A stretch of 64,000 bases of DNA from CAMLFJ01 sp040902305 (GCA_040902305.1 JBBDXN010000152.1:3959-67958), one strand, 5' to 3'; counted from the first letter of the stretch, positions 32,269-40,977 are shown. Numbers and translations are program-made. The notes: generated by a model not told the origin, from the sequence alone.

Positions 32269-33351
32269 TCAGGCGATGGCGACCGAGTTGCCCGGCGATC
32301 CGGTGGCGCCCTTCAGCGGCAGCGGATTGAACGACCAGGCGAACTCGTACACCTTGTCCTTGGAGAGATCCTCCAGGTTCTGGTTCTCGATGTTGTAGAT
32401 GCCGTTCATGGTCATCCAGATCACGTGGCACTCGAAGGGCCGGTTGGCGTCCTCGCCCGGCACCGCCTCGGTCGCCCAGCTATCGGCGCCCACGCACGCG
32501 ATCTTCTTGCCCACGAGCCAGTTGGCCACCGTGCGCCCGGGACCGGGCTCGCCCTTGTTGAACTCGGCGTTGTCCTTCTTCCACAGCTTGATGTGCCCGG
32601 TGCGGAACAGCACCACGTCGCCCTCGCCCGGCTCGCGCGTGCCCTGCCGGCGGAGCGTCTGCATGACGTCGTCCATGGTGATCACGTAGCCGATCGGCAG
32701 CCGATCCCCGCCCTTGTGCGCGAGCACGTCGAGCAGGATCCCGCGGGTGAAGAACGGCCGGACGTTGTGGATGCCGAGCTTCTGGAGCCCGTAGGCCGCT
32801 CCTACCTGCGCCTGGGTGAGGCCGTTGTAGTACCGGATCTCGTTGCCGACCTTGGCCGCGATGTGACCGAGTCCGTCGAACTGCGAGCCGACCTGGCCGA
32901 TCTCGCCGCTGAACATCTCGTCGTTGTAGTGCAGGTTGTGGGTGCCGAAGGGGCCGCCGGTGGGCCCCCCGGGGATCGTGAGCGACACGTGGCGCGCGCC
33001 GAAGAGGGGGATGTCGCTCTCGAGCAGCATGCCGAGCGGGTAGACCTTCCCGGTCTTGATCAGCTTGGCGGCCTCGAGCACCTTGGCGGGGGTGAGCCGG
33101 TTGCACGCTCCGGCCTCGTCCTGGGCGCCCCACGGGCCGGGCCACCAGTCGCGTCCCATCGGGTTGGCGGGCTGCGCCTCAACGGAGCCGGTCTGGCCCA
33201 CGACGGCCCCCGCGGCGATGCCGGCGGCCATCCCGGCCACGAAACCGGTCTTGACGAAGTCGCGGCGGGACACGCCGTCGCCATCGACGACGTGCTCGCA
33301 TTGCTCGGAGTGCGGCGACTGGAAGTAGCGCCTGAGCCATTCCGGTTGCAT
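32269..33351 (-). CDS. Cyclase family protein (kynurenine formamidase-like) with Tat signal
   Basis: The protein has 360 residues. A twin-arginine signal (SRRDFVKTGFVAG, then hydrophobic Ala/Gly) occupies residues 28-60, so it is exported folded. The catalytic domain has GSQFDGLGHI in place of the usual HxGTHxDxP metal motif, plus PFFTRGILLDV and GDVVLFRTGH, typical of the cyclase/formamidase superfamily. Members hydrolyse cyclic or N-formyl amides. The substrate here is unknown. The first His of the canonical metal motif appears replaced. Confidence 0.82.
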   Translation of the reverse strand: MQPEWLRRYFQSPHSEQCEHVVDGDGVSRRDFVKTGFVAGMAAGIAAGAVVGQTGSVEAQPANPMGRDWWPGPWGAQDEAGACNRLTPAKVLEAAKLIKTGKVYPLGMLLESDIPLFGARHVSLTIPGGPTGGPFGTHNLHYNDEMFSGEIGQVGSQFDGLGHIAAKVGNEIRYYNGLTQAQVGAAYGLQKLGIHNVRPFFTRGILLDVLAHKGGDRLPIGYVITMDDVMQTLRRQGTREPGEGDVVLFRTGHIKLWKKDNAEFNKGEPGPGRTVANWLVGKKIACVGADSWATEAVPGEDANRPFECHVIWMTMNGIYNIENQNLEDLSKDKVYEFAWSFNPLPLKGATGSPGNSVAIA

Positions 33352-33468
33352 CGTGTCGTCTCCTCGGTTTGGGGTGCGTAGCGCGACGGGACCGCGCGAC
33401 GCACCGCGCGTCGACGATCGGCGATACGACCCTAGGCGCCGGTCTCCGTCAAGTCAAGCCGCGACTGG

Positions 33469-33498
33469 TTGCGCGCTCACCGGCTCCGGTGCAATAAT
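33469..33498 (+). promoter_or_regulatory. Promoter for a leaderless lipoprotein mRNA
   Basis: TTGCGC (33469-33474), a 17-nt spacer and CAATAAT (33492-33498). The ATG begins at 33506, about where transcription should start, and no Shine-Dalgarno is present. This supports leaderless translation. Confidence 0.55.
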
Positions 33499-33505
33499 TC
33501 GCGTC

Positions 33506-33835
33506 ATGCGCGCGCCCACCTGGCTGGCCGGTCTGGTCGCGCTCGCTCTCCTCGCCGGCTGCGTCTCGATCAAGATCGGCCGCGATTTCCCCTCGCCGGA
33601 CGCGCACTGGATCGTGGGCGGCAAGAGCGATCGATGGGCGCTCCAGCGAATGCTCGGCGAGCCCTACCAGGTCGGCCTCGACAGCGGCGACCCGACCTGG
33701 CGCTGGCTGTACGTCCAGCGGGACGCCGGGGGAGCGGTCAGCAAGGACCTCATCGTGCGCTTCAACGCCGACGGCATCGTCAAGTCCTACTCGTTCACGT
33801 CCAACTTTCCCGACGACCTGCGGCGACTCAAATAA
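33506..33835 (+). CDS. BamE/SmpA-OmlA-like outer membrane lipoprotein
   Basis: The protein has 109 residues. The signal peptide ends with lipobox LLAGC. The mature domain, WALQRMLGEPYQVGLDSGDPTWRWLYV followed by DLIVRFNADGIVKSYSF, fits the small BamE/SmpA fold (LxxxLGxPxxxG...W.Y, then a strand with FxxDGxV). BamE is part of the outer-membrane protein assembly complex; this may be a paralogue. It is followed 23 nt later by the tautomerase gene. Confidence 0.72.
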   Translation: MRAPTWLAGLVALALLAGCVSIKIGRDFPSPDAHWIVGGKSDRWALQRMLGEPYQVGLDSGDPTWRWLYVQRDAGGAVSKDLIVRFNADGIVKSYSFTSNFPDDLRRLK

Positions 33836-33858
33836 CCCCGCCCACCGAGGAGGCATCC

Positions 33859-34044
33859 ATGCCCAATATCACCGTCCAGTGGTACGCCGGCCGCACCGAC
33901 CAGCAGAAGCGCGAGATCACCGCCGCGATCACCGACGCCATGGTCAAGATCGGCAAGACCACCGCCGACCAGGTGCAGATCGTGTTCCAGGACATCGAGA
34001 AGTCGAACTGGGGCGTGAACGGCAAGCTGGCGAACGACAAGTAG
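33859..34044 (+). CDS. 4-oxalocrotonate tautomerase family protein
   Basis: The protein has 61 residues, the family's usual length. After Met removal the catalytic Pro1 is exposed (MPNITVQWYAGRTDQQKREI). The helix AITDAMVKIGKTTADQVQIVFQDI matches the beta-alpha-beta tautomerase subunit. It probably forms hexamers. It lies 12 nt before an LLM oxidoreductase gene, so the two may act on the same catabolic intermediate. The Shine-Dalgarno is GAGGAGG. Confidence 0.88.
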   Translation: MPNITVQWYAGRTDQQKREITAAITDAMVKIGKTTADQVQIVFQDIEKSNWGVNGKLANDK

Positions 34045-34056
34045 GGAGCGGACGCG

Positions 34057-35046
34057 GTGGCGGGTCTCCAGATCGGCTTCATCCCCATCGAGGGCGGGCA
34101 CTACTATCGCGAGGCGCTCGAGGAAGTCACGCGCGCCGAGGAGCTCGGCTTCGAGTCCGTCTGGATGGAGGAGCATCACTCGGTCACCAATCACTACTGG
34201 CCCTCGCCGCTGCCGGTACTCGCGGGCTTCGCCACGCGGACCACCCGGATGCGCCTCGGCACCGACATCCTGGTGGCGCCGTTCTACCATCCGGTCCGGC
34301 TCGCCGAGGACGCCGCGATGCTGGACGTGATGTCGGGTGGTCGCTTCGTGCTCGGCATCGCGATCGGCTACAAGCCCGACGAGTTCGCCCTCTACGGGGC
34401 CGAGCTCGAGAAGCGAGGCGCGCGCTTCGAGGAGCAGCTCGCGATCATGAAGGCCCTGTGGACCCAGGAGGCGGTGTCCTTCCAGGGGGCCTACTACCGG
34501 GTGGAGGGCCGGCTCGAGCCCAAGGCGATCAGCCGCCCCCATCCTCCGGTGTGGATCGGCGGATGGGGCGACATCACCCTGCGCCGGGCCGCCACCTTGG
34601 CCGACAACTGGATCCCGGGCCCGACCGCGGATCTGCCGCGGCTCCTGGCCGGCAAGCAGCAGTTCCTGGCCAACCGGAAGGCGGCGGGCCGGACCGAGCC
34701 GGTGACCGAGTGGCCGCTCACTCGCGATGTCATCATCGCCGACACCGACCGGGAAGCGCGCGAGCTGGCCGAGAAGCACATCATGATCTCGTACCGGAAG
34801 GAGTACGCGGGCGGCTGGCGGCACCCGTTCATCGACGCCGCCATCGCCACCGACCTCGCCGGGCTCATGAAGGACCGGTTCCTCATCGGCGGGCCCGAGC
34901 AGGTCATCCGCGCGCTCCGGCCCTTCGTCCGCGACTACGGCATGACCCATCTCATCTGTCGCGTGTTCTTCCCCGGCCTGCCGCACCGCCACATCATGCG
35001 CGAGCTGGAGCTGCTGGCCCGAGAGGTGCTCCCCGCCTTCGCCTGA
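34057..35046 (+). CDS. LLM class flavin-dependent oxidoreductase
   Basis: The protein has 329 residues from GTG. It shows the luciferase-like TIM-barrel pattern: GFESVWMEEHHSVTNHYWPSP, TTRMRLGTDILVAPFYHPVRLAEDAAMLDVMSGGRFVLGIAIGY and PPVWIGGWGD. It is probably an FMN- or F420-dependent monooxygenase or reductase; the substrate is unknown. It is close behind the tautomerase gene. Confidence 0.9.
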   Translation: MAGLQIGFIPIEGGHYYREALEEVTRAEELGFESVWMEEHHSVTNHYWPSPLPVLAGFATRTTRMRLGTDILVAPFYHPVRLAEDAAMLDVMSGGRFVLGIAIGYKPDEFALYGAELEKRGARFEEQLAIMKALWTQEAVSFQGAYYRVEGRLEPKAISRPHPPVWIGGWGDITLRRAATLADNWIPGPTADLPRLLAGKQQFLANRKAAGRTEPVTEWPLTRDVIIADTDREARELAEKHIMISYRKEYAGGWRHPFIDAAIATDLAGLMKDRFLIGGPEQVIRALRPFVRDYGMTHLICRVFFPGLPHRHIMRELELLAREVLPAFA

Positions 35047-35070
35047 CGCCGCGCGTCGGTGTGATACGCT
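35043..35070 (+). promoter_or_regulatory. Promoter for the CgeB-like gene, leaderless type
   Basis: CTGACG (35043-35048), 16 nt, then TACGCT (35065-35070). The GTG start is 6 nt further at 35077 and no Shine-Dalgarno is seen. Confidence 0.4.
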
Positions 35071-35076
35071 TCGCCC

Positions 35077-36054
35077 GTGCGCTGGCTGATCGTGCTGCCG
35101 TTCGCCCGCCCCGGTCTCATGGGGATGGACTTCCGCGACGAGCTGGTGGCCATGGGCCACGAGGTGCGGACCTTCGCCTATCGTCGCGACAACCCCCTCT
35201 ACAAGAACCGCAGCACCAAGGCCGCCTATCAGATCTTCATCCTTCGCCGGCTGGAGCGCGCCTGCCTCGCCTGGCGCCCGGATCTCGTGCTCGTGATCAA
35301 GGGCGGGCCGGTCACCCCCGGCCTCATCCGGCGCGTCAAGGCGCGGATCGACACGCGCTTCCTGAATTTCTTCCCGGACAATCCGCTGTGGATGATCCCC
35401 TTCGAGTGCGTGGAGGCCTACGACGCCTTCTTCACCAAGGAGCGCTACGCGCTGCGGGCCCTCGAGCTGGCGGGGCTGCGCAACCTGCACTACCTGGCGA
35501 TGTACTGCGTGCCGGAGCAGCATCACCCGGTGGAGCTCACGCCGGAGGAGACGCGCCGCTTCGCGACGCCGATCAGCTTCGTGGGCAGCGCCTACCCCTA
35601 CCGGGCGCGCTTCGTGCGCGAGCTCGCCGGGTACCCGCTGCGCCTCTGGGGCGCGGGCTGGGACCGCGTGGAGGCCCCCGAGGTACGCGAGATGGTGGCG
35701 GGCGGGCCAGTCTGGGGGCGGGCCAAGCTCGCGGTCTACTCGGGCTCGACGCTGTCCCTGAACCACCATCATCCGATGAACGACATCGTCGGCGTCAACA
35801 CGCGGGCCTTCGAGCTGGCCGCGAGCGCGGCCTGCCAGGTGGTGGACGCCAAGGACGAGCTGGCCCGCCTGTTCACCCCGGGCGAGGAAGCGGTGGTGTA
35901 CCACGACCTCGGCGAGCTGCGGCACCAGCTCGACTACTACCTCGCCCATCCGCACGAGGCGCGCGACATCGGCGAGCGGGCGCGCAAGCGGGCCCTCGCC
36001 GAGCACACCCTGCGGCACCGCATCGAGCAGATGCTCGCCGCCATCGGGGAATGA
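35077..36054 (+). CDS. CgeB-like glycosyltransferase family protein
   Basis: The protein has 325 residues from GTG. The N-terminal Rossmann half is MRWLIVLPFARPGLMGMDF, DLVLVIKGGPV and LNFFPDNPLWM. The C-terminal half has ISFVGSAYPYRARFVREL, LSLNHHHPMNDIVGVNTRAFELAASAACQVVD and GEEAVVYHDLGELRHQLDYYL, the pattern of the CgeB/GT1-like family that binds nucleotide sugar in the second domain. The acceptor is unknown. The stop overlaps the start of threonine synthase (ATGA), an odd but tight coupling. Confidence 0.85.
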   Translation: MRWLIVLPFARPGLMGMDFRDELVAMGHEVRTFAYRRDNPLYKNRSTKAAYQIFILRRLERACLAWRPDLVLVIKGGPVTPGLIRRVKARIDTRFLNFFPDNPLWMIPFECVEAYDAFFTKERYALRALELAGLRNLHYLAMYCVPEQHHPVELTPEETRRFATPISFVGSAYPYRARFVRELAGYPLRLWGAGWDRVEAPEVREMVAGGPVWGRAKLAVYSGSTLSLNHHHPMNDIVGVNTRAFELAASAACQVVDAKDELARLFTPGEEAVVYHDLGELRHQLDYYLAHPHEARDIGERARKRALAEHTLRHRIEQMLAAIGE

Positions 36055-37283
36055 CCGCCGAATCCTTCGTCACCGCGCTCCGCTGTATCGAGTGCGGAGC
36101 GGAGCAGCCGCTCGTCTACCGGCTCGAGTGCCCGGTCTGCCGCGGCCTCCTCGAGCTGTCGTACGACTGGGAGGCGCTGCGGCGCGCCGGTCCGGGCGTC
36201 TTCGCGGGCGGAGGGCTCTGGCGCTACGCGCCGGTCCTGCCCATCGTCGACCCCGCCCATCGCGTGACCCTCGGCGAAGGCCAGAGCCCGCTGCTCGACT
36301 GCCCCGCGCTCGGCCGACGGCTCGGCGTGCGCCGGCTCCAGGTCAAGTTCGAGGGCGGGAACCCCACCGGCACCGTGAAGGACCGCTCCTCCCCCACCGC
36401 GGTGGCGGCGGCGCTCCAGTTCGGCTTCCGGGCCACCTCGGTGGTCAGCTCCGGCAACGCGGGCTCGTCCATCGCGGCCTACTCGGCGCGCGCGGGGCTG
36501 CGCTCGCTGATCTTCGCCTACGCGCGGACCTCGGCGCCCAAGCTCCTGCACATGACCGCCGCGGCCACCGATCTGGTCCTCTACCAGGGCGTCTACGACG
36601 ACCTGATCACGCTCTGGGACCGGCTCGTCGAGGAGCGGCTCTTCTTCGACTGCGGAGCCTCGCGCAACGCCTACAAGCACGAAGGCAAGAAGACCCTCGC
36701 CTACGAGATCGCCGAGCAGTCGGGTTGGCGGGTCCCCGACGTGGTGGTGGCCCCGGTGGCGGTGGGCGAGACCTTCATCGCGACCCATCGCGGCTTCGTC
36801 GAGCTGGAGCGACTCGGATGGATCGCGCGGCGTCCCCTGATGGTGGCCGCCCAGGCCGCGCGGGCCAACGCGGTCACGCGCGCGTGGCGCGGGAAGCGGC
36901 CGCTCGAGCCGGTCCAGATCGGCTACACGGTGGCCGAGGGGCTCGCCGCGGGCAATCCCGGCCGGAAAGGCGAATGGGTGCTGCGCATCCTGAACGAGAC
37001 CGGCGGCGTGGCGGGTGAGGCGGAGGACGAAGACATTCTCGAGATGCAGGCCCTGCTCGCGCGGACCGAGGGCATCTGGGCCGGGCCCACCGGGGTGGCC
37101 GCGCTCGCGGTGCTGCGCCGGCTCCTCGCCGAGAAGGCGGTCGATCCCGACGCGGCCATCTGCGTGATCCTCAGCGAGACCGGGCTCAAGACCGAGGCGA
37201 GCGCGCCGAGCCGCCAGGCCACCGCCTTCGACGAGGTCTCGCTGCGCCGGCTGGTCCACGCTCGGCTGGGAGGAACGACGTGA
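36051..37283 (+). CDS. thrC: Threonine synthase (PLP-dependent)
   Basis: The protein has 410 residues. It converts O-phosphohomoserine to threonine. An N-terminal zinc-ribbon-like region (CIECGAEQPLVYRLECPVC) is followed by the PLP Lys motif FEGGNPTGTVKDRSS, a phosphate-binding SSGNAGSSIAAYSARAG, and C-terminal ILSETGLKTE. Fold-type II relatives are similar, so another beta-replacing synthase is possible, but the zinc ribbon plus GNPTGTVKDR fits ThrC. Other threonine genes are not adjacent. The ATG is shared with the previous gene's TGA. Confidence 0.85.
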   Translation: MTAESFVTALRCIECGAEQPLVYRLECPVCRGLLELSYDWEALRRAGPGVFAGGGLWRYAPVLPIVDPAHRVTLGEGQSPLLDCPALGRRLGVRRLQVKFEGGNPTGTVKDRSSPTAVAAALQFGFRATSVVSSGNAGSSIAAYSARAGLRSLIFAYARTSAPKLLHMTAAATDLVLYQGVYDDLITLWDRLVEERLFFDCGASRNAYKHEGKKTLAYEIAEQSGWRVPDVVVAPVAVGETFIATHRGFVELERLGWIARRPLMVAAQAARANAVTRAWRGKRPLEPVQIGYTVAEGLAAGNPGRKGEWVLRILNETGGVAGEAEDEDILEMQALLARTEGIWAGPTGVAALAVLRRLLAEKAVDPDAAICVILSETGLKTEASAPSRQATAFDEVSLRRLVHARLGGTT

Positions 37284-37289
37284 AGCCGA

Positions 37290-37964
37290 TCAGGCCCTGA
37301 CCGGGCGCAGCCGCAGCCGACGCGCGGTCAGCGCCGCCATGTGCGGGTCGCGCTCCACGCCGATCCACTCGCGGCCGAGCGCAACCGCGATGCGCCCCAC
37401 CGTCCCCGCCCCCGCAAACGGATCGAGCACCGCGCCCCGCCGGGCCGAAAGCTCCAGTACCTGACGGATCACCGGATCAGGCGTCGCGTCCCAGAGGCTC
37501 TCCGGATGGGACCGCGGCAGGGGCAGCATCCAGCAGAGCGTGTCGCCGCGGGGCCGGACCGGATGCCCCGCCTTCCGGAAGCGCAGCACGTGGTTCACCC
37601 GATTGTCCCAGCGCTCGCGCGAGCGCACCTGCGCCCAGAATCCCTTGGATTGCAGATGCCACCCCGAGCGCCTCAGCGCGCGCGCGATCAGCTCGTCCAT
37701 GCCTACCCACTCGAGCCCGTCGTGCCGGTCGCCGACGACGAGCCAGAGGTCGCCGTGGTCGGTCAGGACCCGGCGCCACTCGCGCCCGAAGCCGGCCGCG
37801 AGGTCCCGCGCGTAGCGCTCGGCCCCGGCGCGGCCGCGCCCTCGCACCCAGTAGGGCGGCGAGGTCAGGATCACGCCGACACTGCCGGTGGCGATGCCGG
37901 TCAGCCGTCGGCTATCGCCGACCAGGAGACGCCGCCGGCCGTCGCGGCTCGCGTAGTGCGTCAT
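37290..37964 (-). CDS. Orphan DNA methyltransferase, beta class (N4-cytosine/N6-adenine)
   Basis: The protein has 224 residues. The catalytic motif IV TSPPYW comes first (near residue 35), and the SAM-binding motif DPFAGAGTVG near 183 comes after it, the permuted order of beta-class N4C/N6A methylases. SPPYW favours N4-cytosine or N6-adenine. There is no restriction endonuclease, specificity subunit or vsr gene nearby: the neighbours are threonine synthase and lgt. An orphan epigenetic or phage-derived methylase is likely; the target sequence is unknown. Confidence 0.88.
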   Translation of the reverse strand: MTHYASRDGRRRLLVGDSRRLTGIATGSVGVILTSPPYWVRGRGRAGAERYARDLAAGFGREWRRVLTDHGDLWLVVGDRHDGLEWVGMDELIARALRRSGWHLQSKGFWAQVRSRERWDNRVNHVLRFRKAGHPVRPRGDTLCWMLPLPRSHPESLWDATPDPVIRQVLELSARRGAVLDPFAGAGTVGRIAVALGREWIGVERDPHMAALTARRLRLRPVRA

Positions 37965-37982
37965 GTCCCGGGGCCGGCGCGG

Positions 37983-38762
37983 TCAGGCGGCGCGGCGGCG
38001 CAGCAGCAGGGGCACGCCCACCAGGGCCAGGGCCATGCAGAGCAGGCTCACGAGCTGCGCGACGCGGAGGGAACCGAGCATCAGCGGATCGGTGCGCAGC
38101 CCCTCGGTGAACAGCCGGCCGAGCGAGTAGAGCCCGACGTAGGCCAGGAACAGCGCGCCGGGCGCCCGCGTGAAACGGTCCCGGAGCACATAGACGAGGA
38201 TCCCGAACACCACGAGGTCCCACAGCGACTCGTAGAGAAACGTCGGGTGGAAGTACTCGGCCTCGGCGTACTGAGGTGGTCGGTGCGGCGGCGAGATGAA
38301 GAGCTTCCAGGGGACGTCGGTCGGCCGGCCGAAGGCTTCCTCGTTGAAGAAGTTCCCCCATCGGCCGATCGCCTGCCCGAGCGCCAGGCTCGGCGCCGCC
38401 ACGTCGAGATACCGCCAGAGTGGCAAGCTTCGCCGCCAGGCGTACACACCGCCTGCGAGCACGCCGCCGAGCACGCCGCCGTGGATGGCGAGTCCGCCTT
38501 CCCAGAGCGCGAAGATTTTACCGGGAGCCTGGCTGTAGTAGTCGAGGTTGAACGCCACGTAGTAGAGCCGCGCGCCGACGAGGCCCCCGAGCAGCGCCAG
38601 CTCGGAGGCTTTCAGCAACCTCTCCGGATCGAGACCCCGGCGCCGCGCGTCTCGATGGGCGAGCCAGAGGCCCAGCCCCATGGCGGCGGCCATGAGGATG
38701 CCGTACCACCGGATCGCGATGGGGCCCACGTGCACCGCGATGGCGCCCGGCGATTGGAACAT
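37983..38762 (-). CDS. lgt: Prolipoprotein diacylglyceryl transferase
   Basis: The protein has 259 residues with about seven membrane segments. It shows the Lgt hallmarks GGLAIHGGVLGG and IGRWGNFFNEEAFG. The enzyme transfers diacylglyceryl from phosphatidylglycerol to the lipobox Cys of prolipoproteins in the inner membrane. At least five lipobox proteins in this window (BamE-like, Pal, CpoB-like, the HExxH lipoprotein and the small lipoprotein) would be substrates. It is divergent from tolQ. Confidence 0.93.
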   Translation of the reverse strand: MFQSPGAIAVHVGPIAIRWYGILMAAAMGLGLWLAHRDARRRGLDPERLLKASELALLGGLVGARLYYVAFNLDYYSQAPGKIFALWEGGLAIHGGVLGGVLAGGVYAWRRSLPLWRYLDVAAPSLALGQAIGRWGNFFNEEAFGRPTDVPWKLFISPPHRPPQYAEAEYFHPTFLYESLWDLVVFGILVYVLRDRFTRAPGALFLAYVGLYSLGRLFTEGLRTDPLMLGSLRVAQLVSLLCMALALVGVPLLLRRRAA

Positions 38763-38835
38763 AGAAGGCTTATACGGCCGGACTCCGAGACTGTCAATAA
38801 TTCAGCGACTTTTCAGGGTTTTTCGGGCGAATTTG

Positions 38836-38865
38836 TTGACACTCTCAAAAAAGCTCCGGTATCAT
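38836..38865 (+). promoter_or_regulatory. Promoter of the tol operon
   Basis: TTGACA (38836-38841, perfect -35), an 18-nt spacer and TATCAT (38860-38865). AAGGAG lies 8 nt before the GTG at 38921. The surrounding 60 bases are unusually AT-rich for this genome. Confidence 0.72.
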
Positions 38866-38920
38866 CGAATGAAACAAACCGCCGCGTCGTTCACCTTTCA
38901 CCGAACAAGGAGACCCCCGG

Positions 38921-39661
38921 GTGCCAGGGCAAGGAAGCGTCAACGGCGGCGTTGTGGAGCTCGTCCTCAGCGCCGGTCCCGTCGCCAAGTTCGTCCTGCT
39001 CCTCCTCGCGACCTTCTCGGTCATCTGCTGGGCGCTGATCGTCGAGAAATGGTGGGAGTTCCGGAAGATCCGGCGCGAATCGCTCCGCTTCCGGCAGATC
39101 TTTCGGGAAGCGCGCCGGTTCTCCGTGGTCTACGGGGCGGCCAAGAAGCACCGCGACAGCCCCCTCGCCCAGCTCTACGTCGCGGCGGGCCAGGAGCTGG
39201 TCACCGCCTACGGCAGCGCGGAGATGGTGGACCACGTGCTGGACGACGCGGATGAAGGGCTGCCCGCCGATCGTCTCGACGCCGCCAGCCGCGCGCTTCG
39301 CCGCGGCGGCTCCGCCGAGGTCGCCCGGATGGAACGCTATCTGCCCTTCCTCGCCACCGTGGCCAGCTCGGCGCCGTTCATCGGGCTGTTCGGCACGGTG
39401 TGGGGCATCATGACCGCCTTCCAGGGCATCGGCCAGCAGGGCTCGGCCAACCTCGCGGTGGTGGCCCCCGGCATCTCGGAAGCCCTCGTCGCCACCGCGG
39501 CCGGTCTCGGCGCGGCCATCCCGGCGGTCATGGGCTACAACTTCTTCGTGAACCGGACCAAGCACTGGGCGATGGAGATGGAAGGCTTCACGCTGGACTT
39601 GCTCAACGCCTTCGCTCGACCGGCCCAGAAGCCGGCCCGGATGTCCAAAGATGGCCATTAA
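38921..39661 (+). CDS. tolQ: TolQ/ExbB/MotA proton-channel family protein
   Basis: The protein has 246 residues from GTG. It has three membrane segments, VAKFVLLLLATFSVICWALIV near the N-terminus and two after a long cytoplasmic loop (LPFLATVASSAPFIGLFGTVWGIMTAF and ISEALVATAAGLGAAIPAVMGYNFF). The Gly-Thr-Val-Trp-Gly and Ala-Gly-Leu motifs are the TolQ/ExbB signature. With TolR it forms the proton-driven motor of the Tol-Pal outer-membrane system. Its stop overlaps the tolR start. Confidence 0.92.
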   Translation: MPGQGSVNGGVVELVLSAGPVAKFVLLLLATFSVICWALIVEKWWEFRKIRRESLRFRQIFREARRFSVVYGAAKKHRDSPLAQLYVAAGQELVTAYGSAEMVDHVLDDADEGLPADRLDAASRALRRGGSAEVARMERYLPFLATVASSAPFIGLFGTVWGIMTAFQGIGQQGSANLAVVAPGISEALVATAAGLGAAIPAVMGYNFFVNRTKHWAMEMEGFTLDLLNAFARPAQKPARMSKDGH

Positions 39662-40091
39662 GGTCGACGCGCCCGACTACAACACCGGGAGCAGCTACCG
39701 CATCGGGGGGACGCTGGCCGAGATCAACATCATCCCGCTGGTCGACGTCATCCTGGTGCTCCTCCTCATCTTCATGCTCACCGCGCCACTGATGTACCGG
39801 GGCATCGACGTGAATCTGCCCAAGACGGCGGGCAAGCCCACCGCGGTCGAGGAACGGCTGGTGCTGACCGTGACGAAGGAGCAGACCATCTACGTCAACG
39901 ACAAGCCGGTGGCGCTGGGCGCTCTCGAGCAGACGCTCCGCGATCTCTTCAAGAACCGGCAGGACAAGACGCTCTACCTGCGGGCCGATCAGGCGCTGCA
40001 GTACGGCCTGGTGGTGGAGACGATGGATCGCGTGCGCCGCGCCGGCATCGAGAAGCTCGGCATGGTGACGGAGCCGACCCGCGCTCGATGA
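39651..40091 (+). CDS. tolR: TolR/ExbD family protein
   Basis: The protein has 146 residues. There is a single N-terminal membrane helix, with the functional Asp in INIIPLVDVILVLLLIFMLTAP, followed by a small periplasmic domain. The gene overlaps tolQ by 11 nt and ends inside the start of the TolA/TonB-like gene (ATGA), so the three are co-translated. Confidence 0.92.
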   Translation: MAIKVDAPDYNTGSSYRIGGTLAEINIIPLVDVILVLLLIFMLTAPLMYRGIDVNLPKTAGKPTAVEERLVLTVTKEQTIYVNDKPVALGALEQTLRDLFKNRQDKTLYLRADQALQYGLVVETMDRVRRAGIEKLGMVTEPTRAR

Positions 40092-40960
40092 GCTCGACCA
40101 TGGCCGCGCGCCACTACTCCATGGGCCCGCTCCCCGATCCGGGTCTGAGACGACCGGGGCCGGCGCTGCGGCGGCGGAAGCTGCCGCTGGCCGCCATCGG
40201 CTTCTCGACCGTCGGGCACATCGTGGTGTTCGGCGGCATGGCCGCGTTCGTCATGTGGGGCGGCTGGCGCTCCGAGAAGATCCAGGTCGTCAACCTGGTC
40301 CCGATGGTCGCGGCCGTCGGCACGCCCAATGCTCCCGCGGCGCCGACCCTGCCCGCGCGCCCGCAGGCGCCGGTGGCGCCGCGCGCGCCCGAGCCCGACC
40401 CTTCGCCCAAGGCCGCCACTCCGCCGCGCGAGGCCCCGCGCCGCGAGGCGCCGAGCCTGCCCGCTCCGTCCCTCCCGGCCGCGAAGCCGCTGCCGCCGCG
40501 CGCCACCCTGCCTCGCCCCGGCGAGAAGGAGCTGCCGCCGCTGGCGACGCCGCCGGCCGGCACGCCGCGCGGGGAGAAGACCGCGGAATCGGCGCGCCCG
40601 CCGGAGACCGCGTCGCTCGGGGCGCCGACCGGCTCGGTCACCGGCACCGGTGCGCTGACCCTCGACGTGGGAGATTTTCCGCACGCGTGGTACCTCCGGC
40701 AGGTGCTCCAGAAGGTCGAGCAGGAGTGGCAACGCCAGAATCAGCCCAACGACCCCCAGCAGAAGCCGCAGGTCTACGTCGAGATCCAGCGCGACGGCTC
40801 GATCAAGCCGCCCGCCATCCACAAGAGCTCGGGCAACGCCTTCTATGACAACGCCGCCCTGCGCGCGGTCATGGCGGCGGGCCCCTTCCCGAAACTGCCA
40901 GACGACTGGACGAAGCCTTCGCTCCGGATACTGTTCACCTTCGACCTTCGTCGTGGCTGA
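40088..40960 (+). CDS. TolA/TonB-like periplasm-spanning protein
   Basis: The protein has 290 residues. It has one membrane anchor near residues 35-60 (LPLAAIGFSTVGHIVVFGGMA), then about 100 residues of Pro/Ala/Arg/Glu-rich linker (residues 80-190), and a C-terminal TonB/TolA domain (VEIQRDGSIKPPAIHKSSGNAFYDNAALRAV). The position between tolR and tolB favours the TolA role, but the C-terminal domain reads like the TonB fold. It couples the TolQR motor to the outer membrane. Confidence 0.85.
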   Translation: MSSTMAARHYSMGPLPDPGLRRPGPALRRRKLPLAAIGFSTVGHIVVFGGMAAFVMWGGWRSEKIQVVNLVPMVAAVGTPNAPAAPTLPARPQAPVAPRAPEPDPSPKAATPPREAPRREAPSLPAPSLPAAKPLPPRATLPRPGEKELPPLATPPAGTPRGEKTAESARPPETASLGAPTGSVTGTGALTLDVGDFPHAWYLRQVLQKVEQEWQRQNQPNDPQQKPQVYVEIQRDGSIKPPAIHKSSGNAFYDNAALRAVMAAGPFPKLPDDWTKPSLRILFTFDLRRG

Positions 40961-40977
40961 CAGGTAATGGGTGACTC

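Noticed and set aside
37290..37964. Restriction-modification system
   Set aside because: Only the methylase is present. Both neighbours are housekeeping genes with no nuclease motifs.
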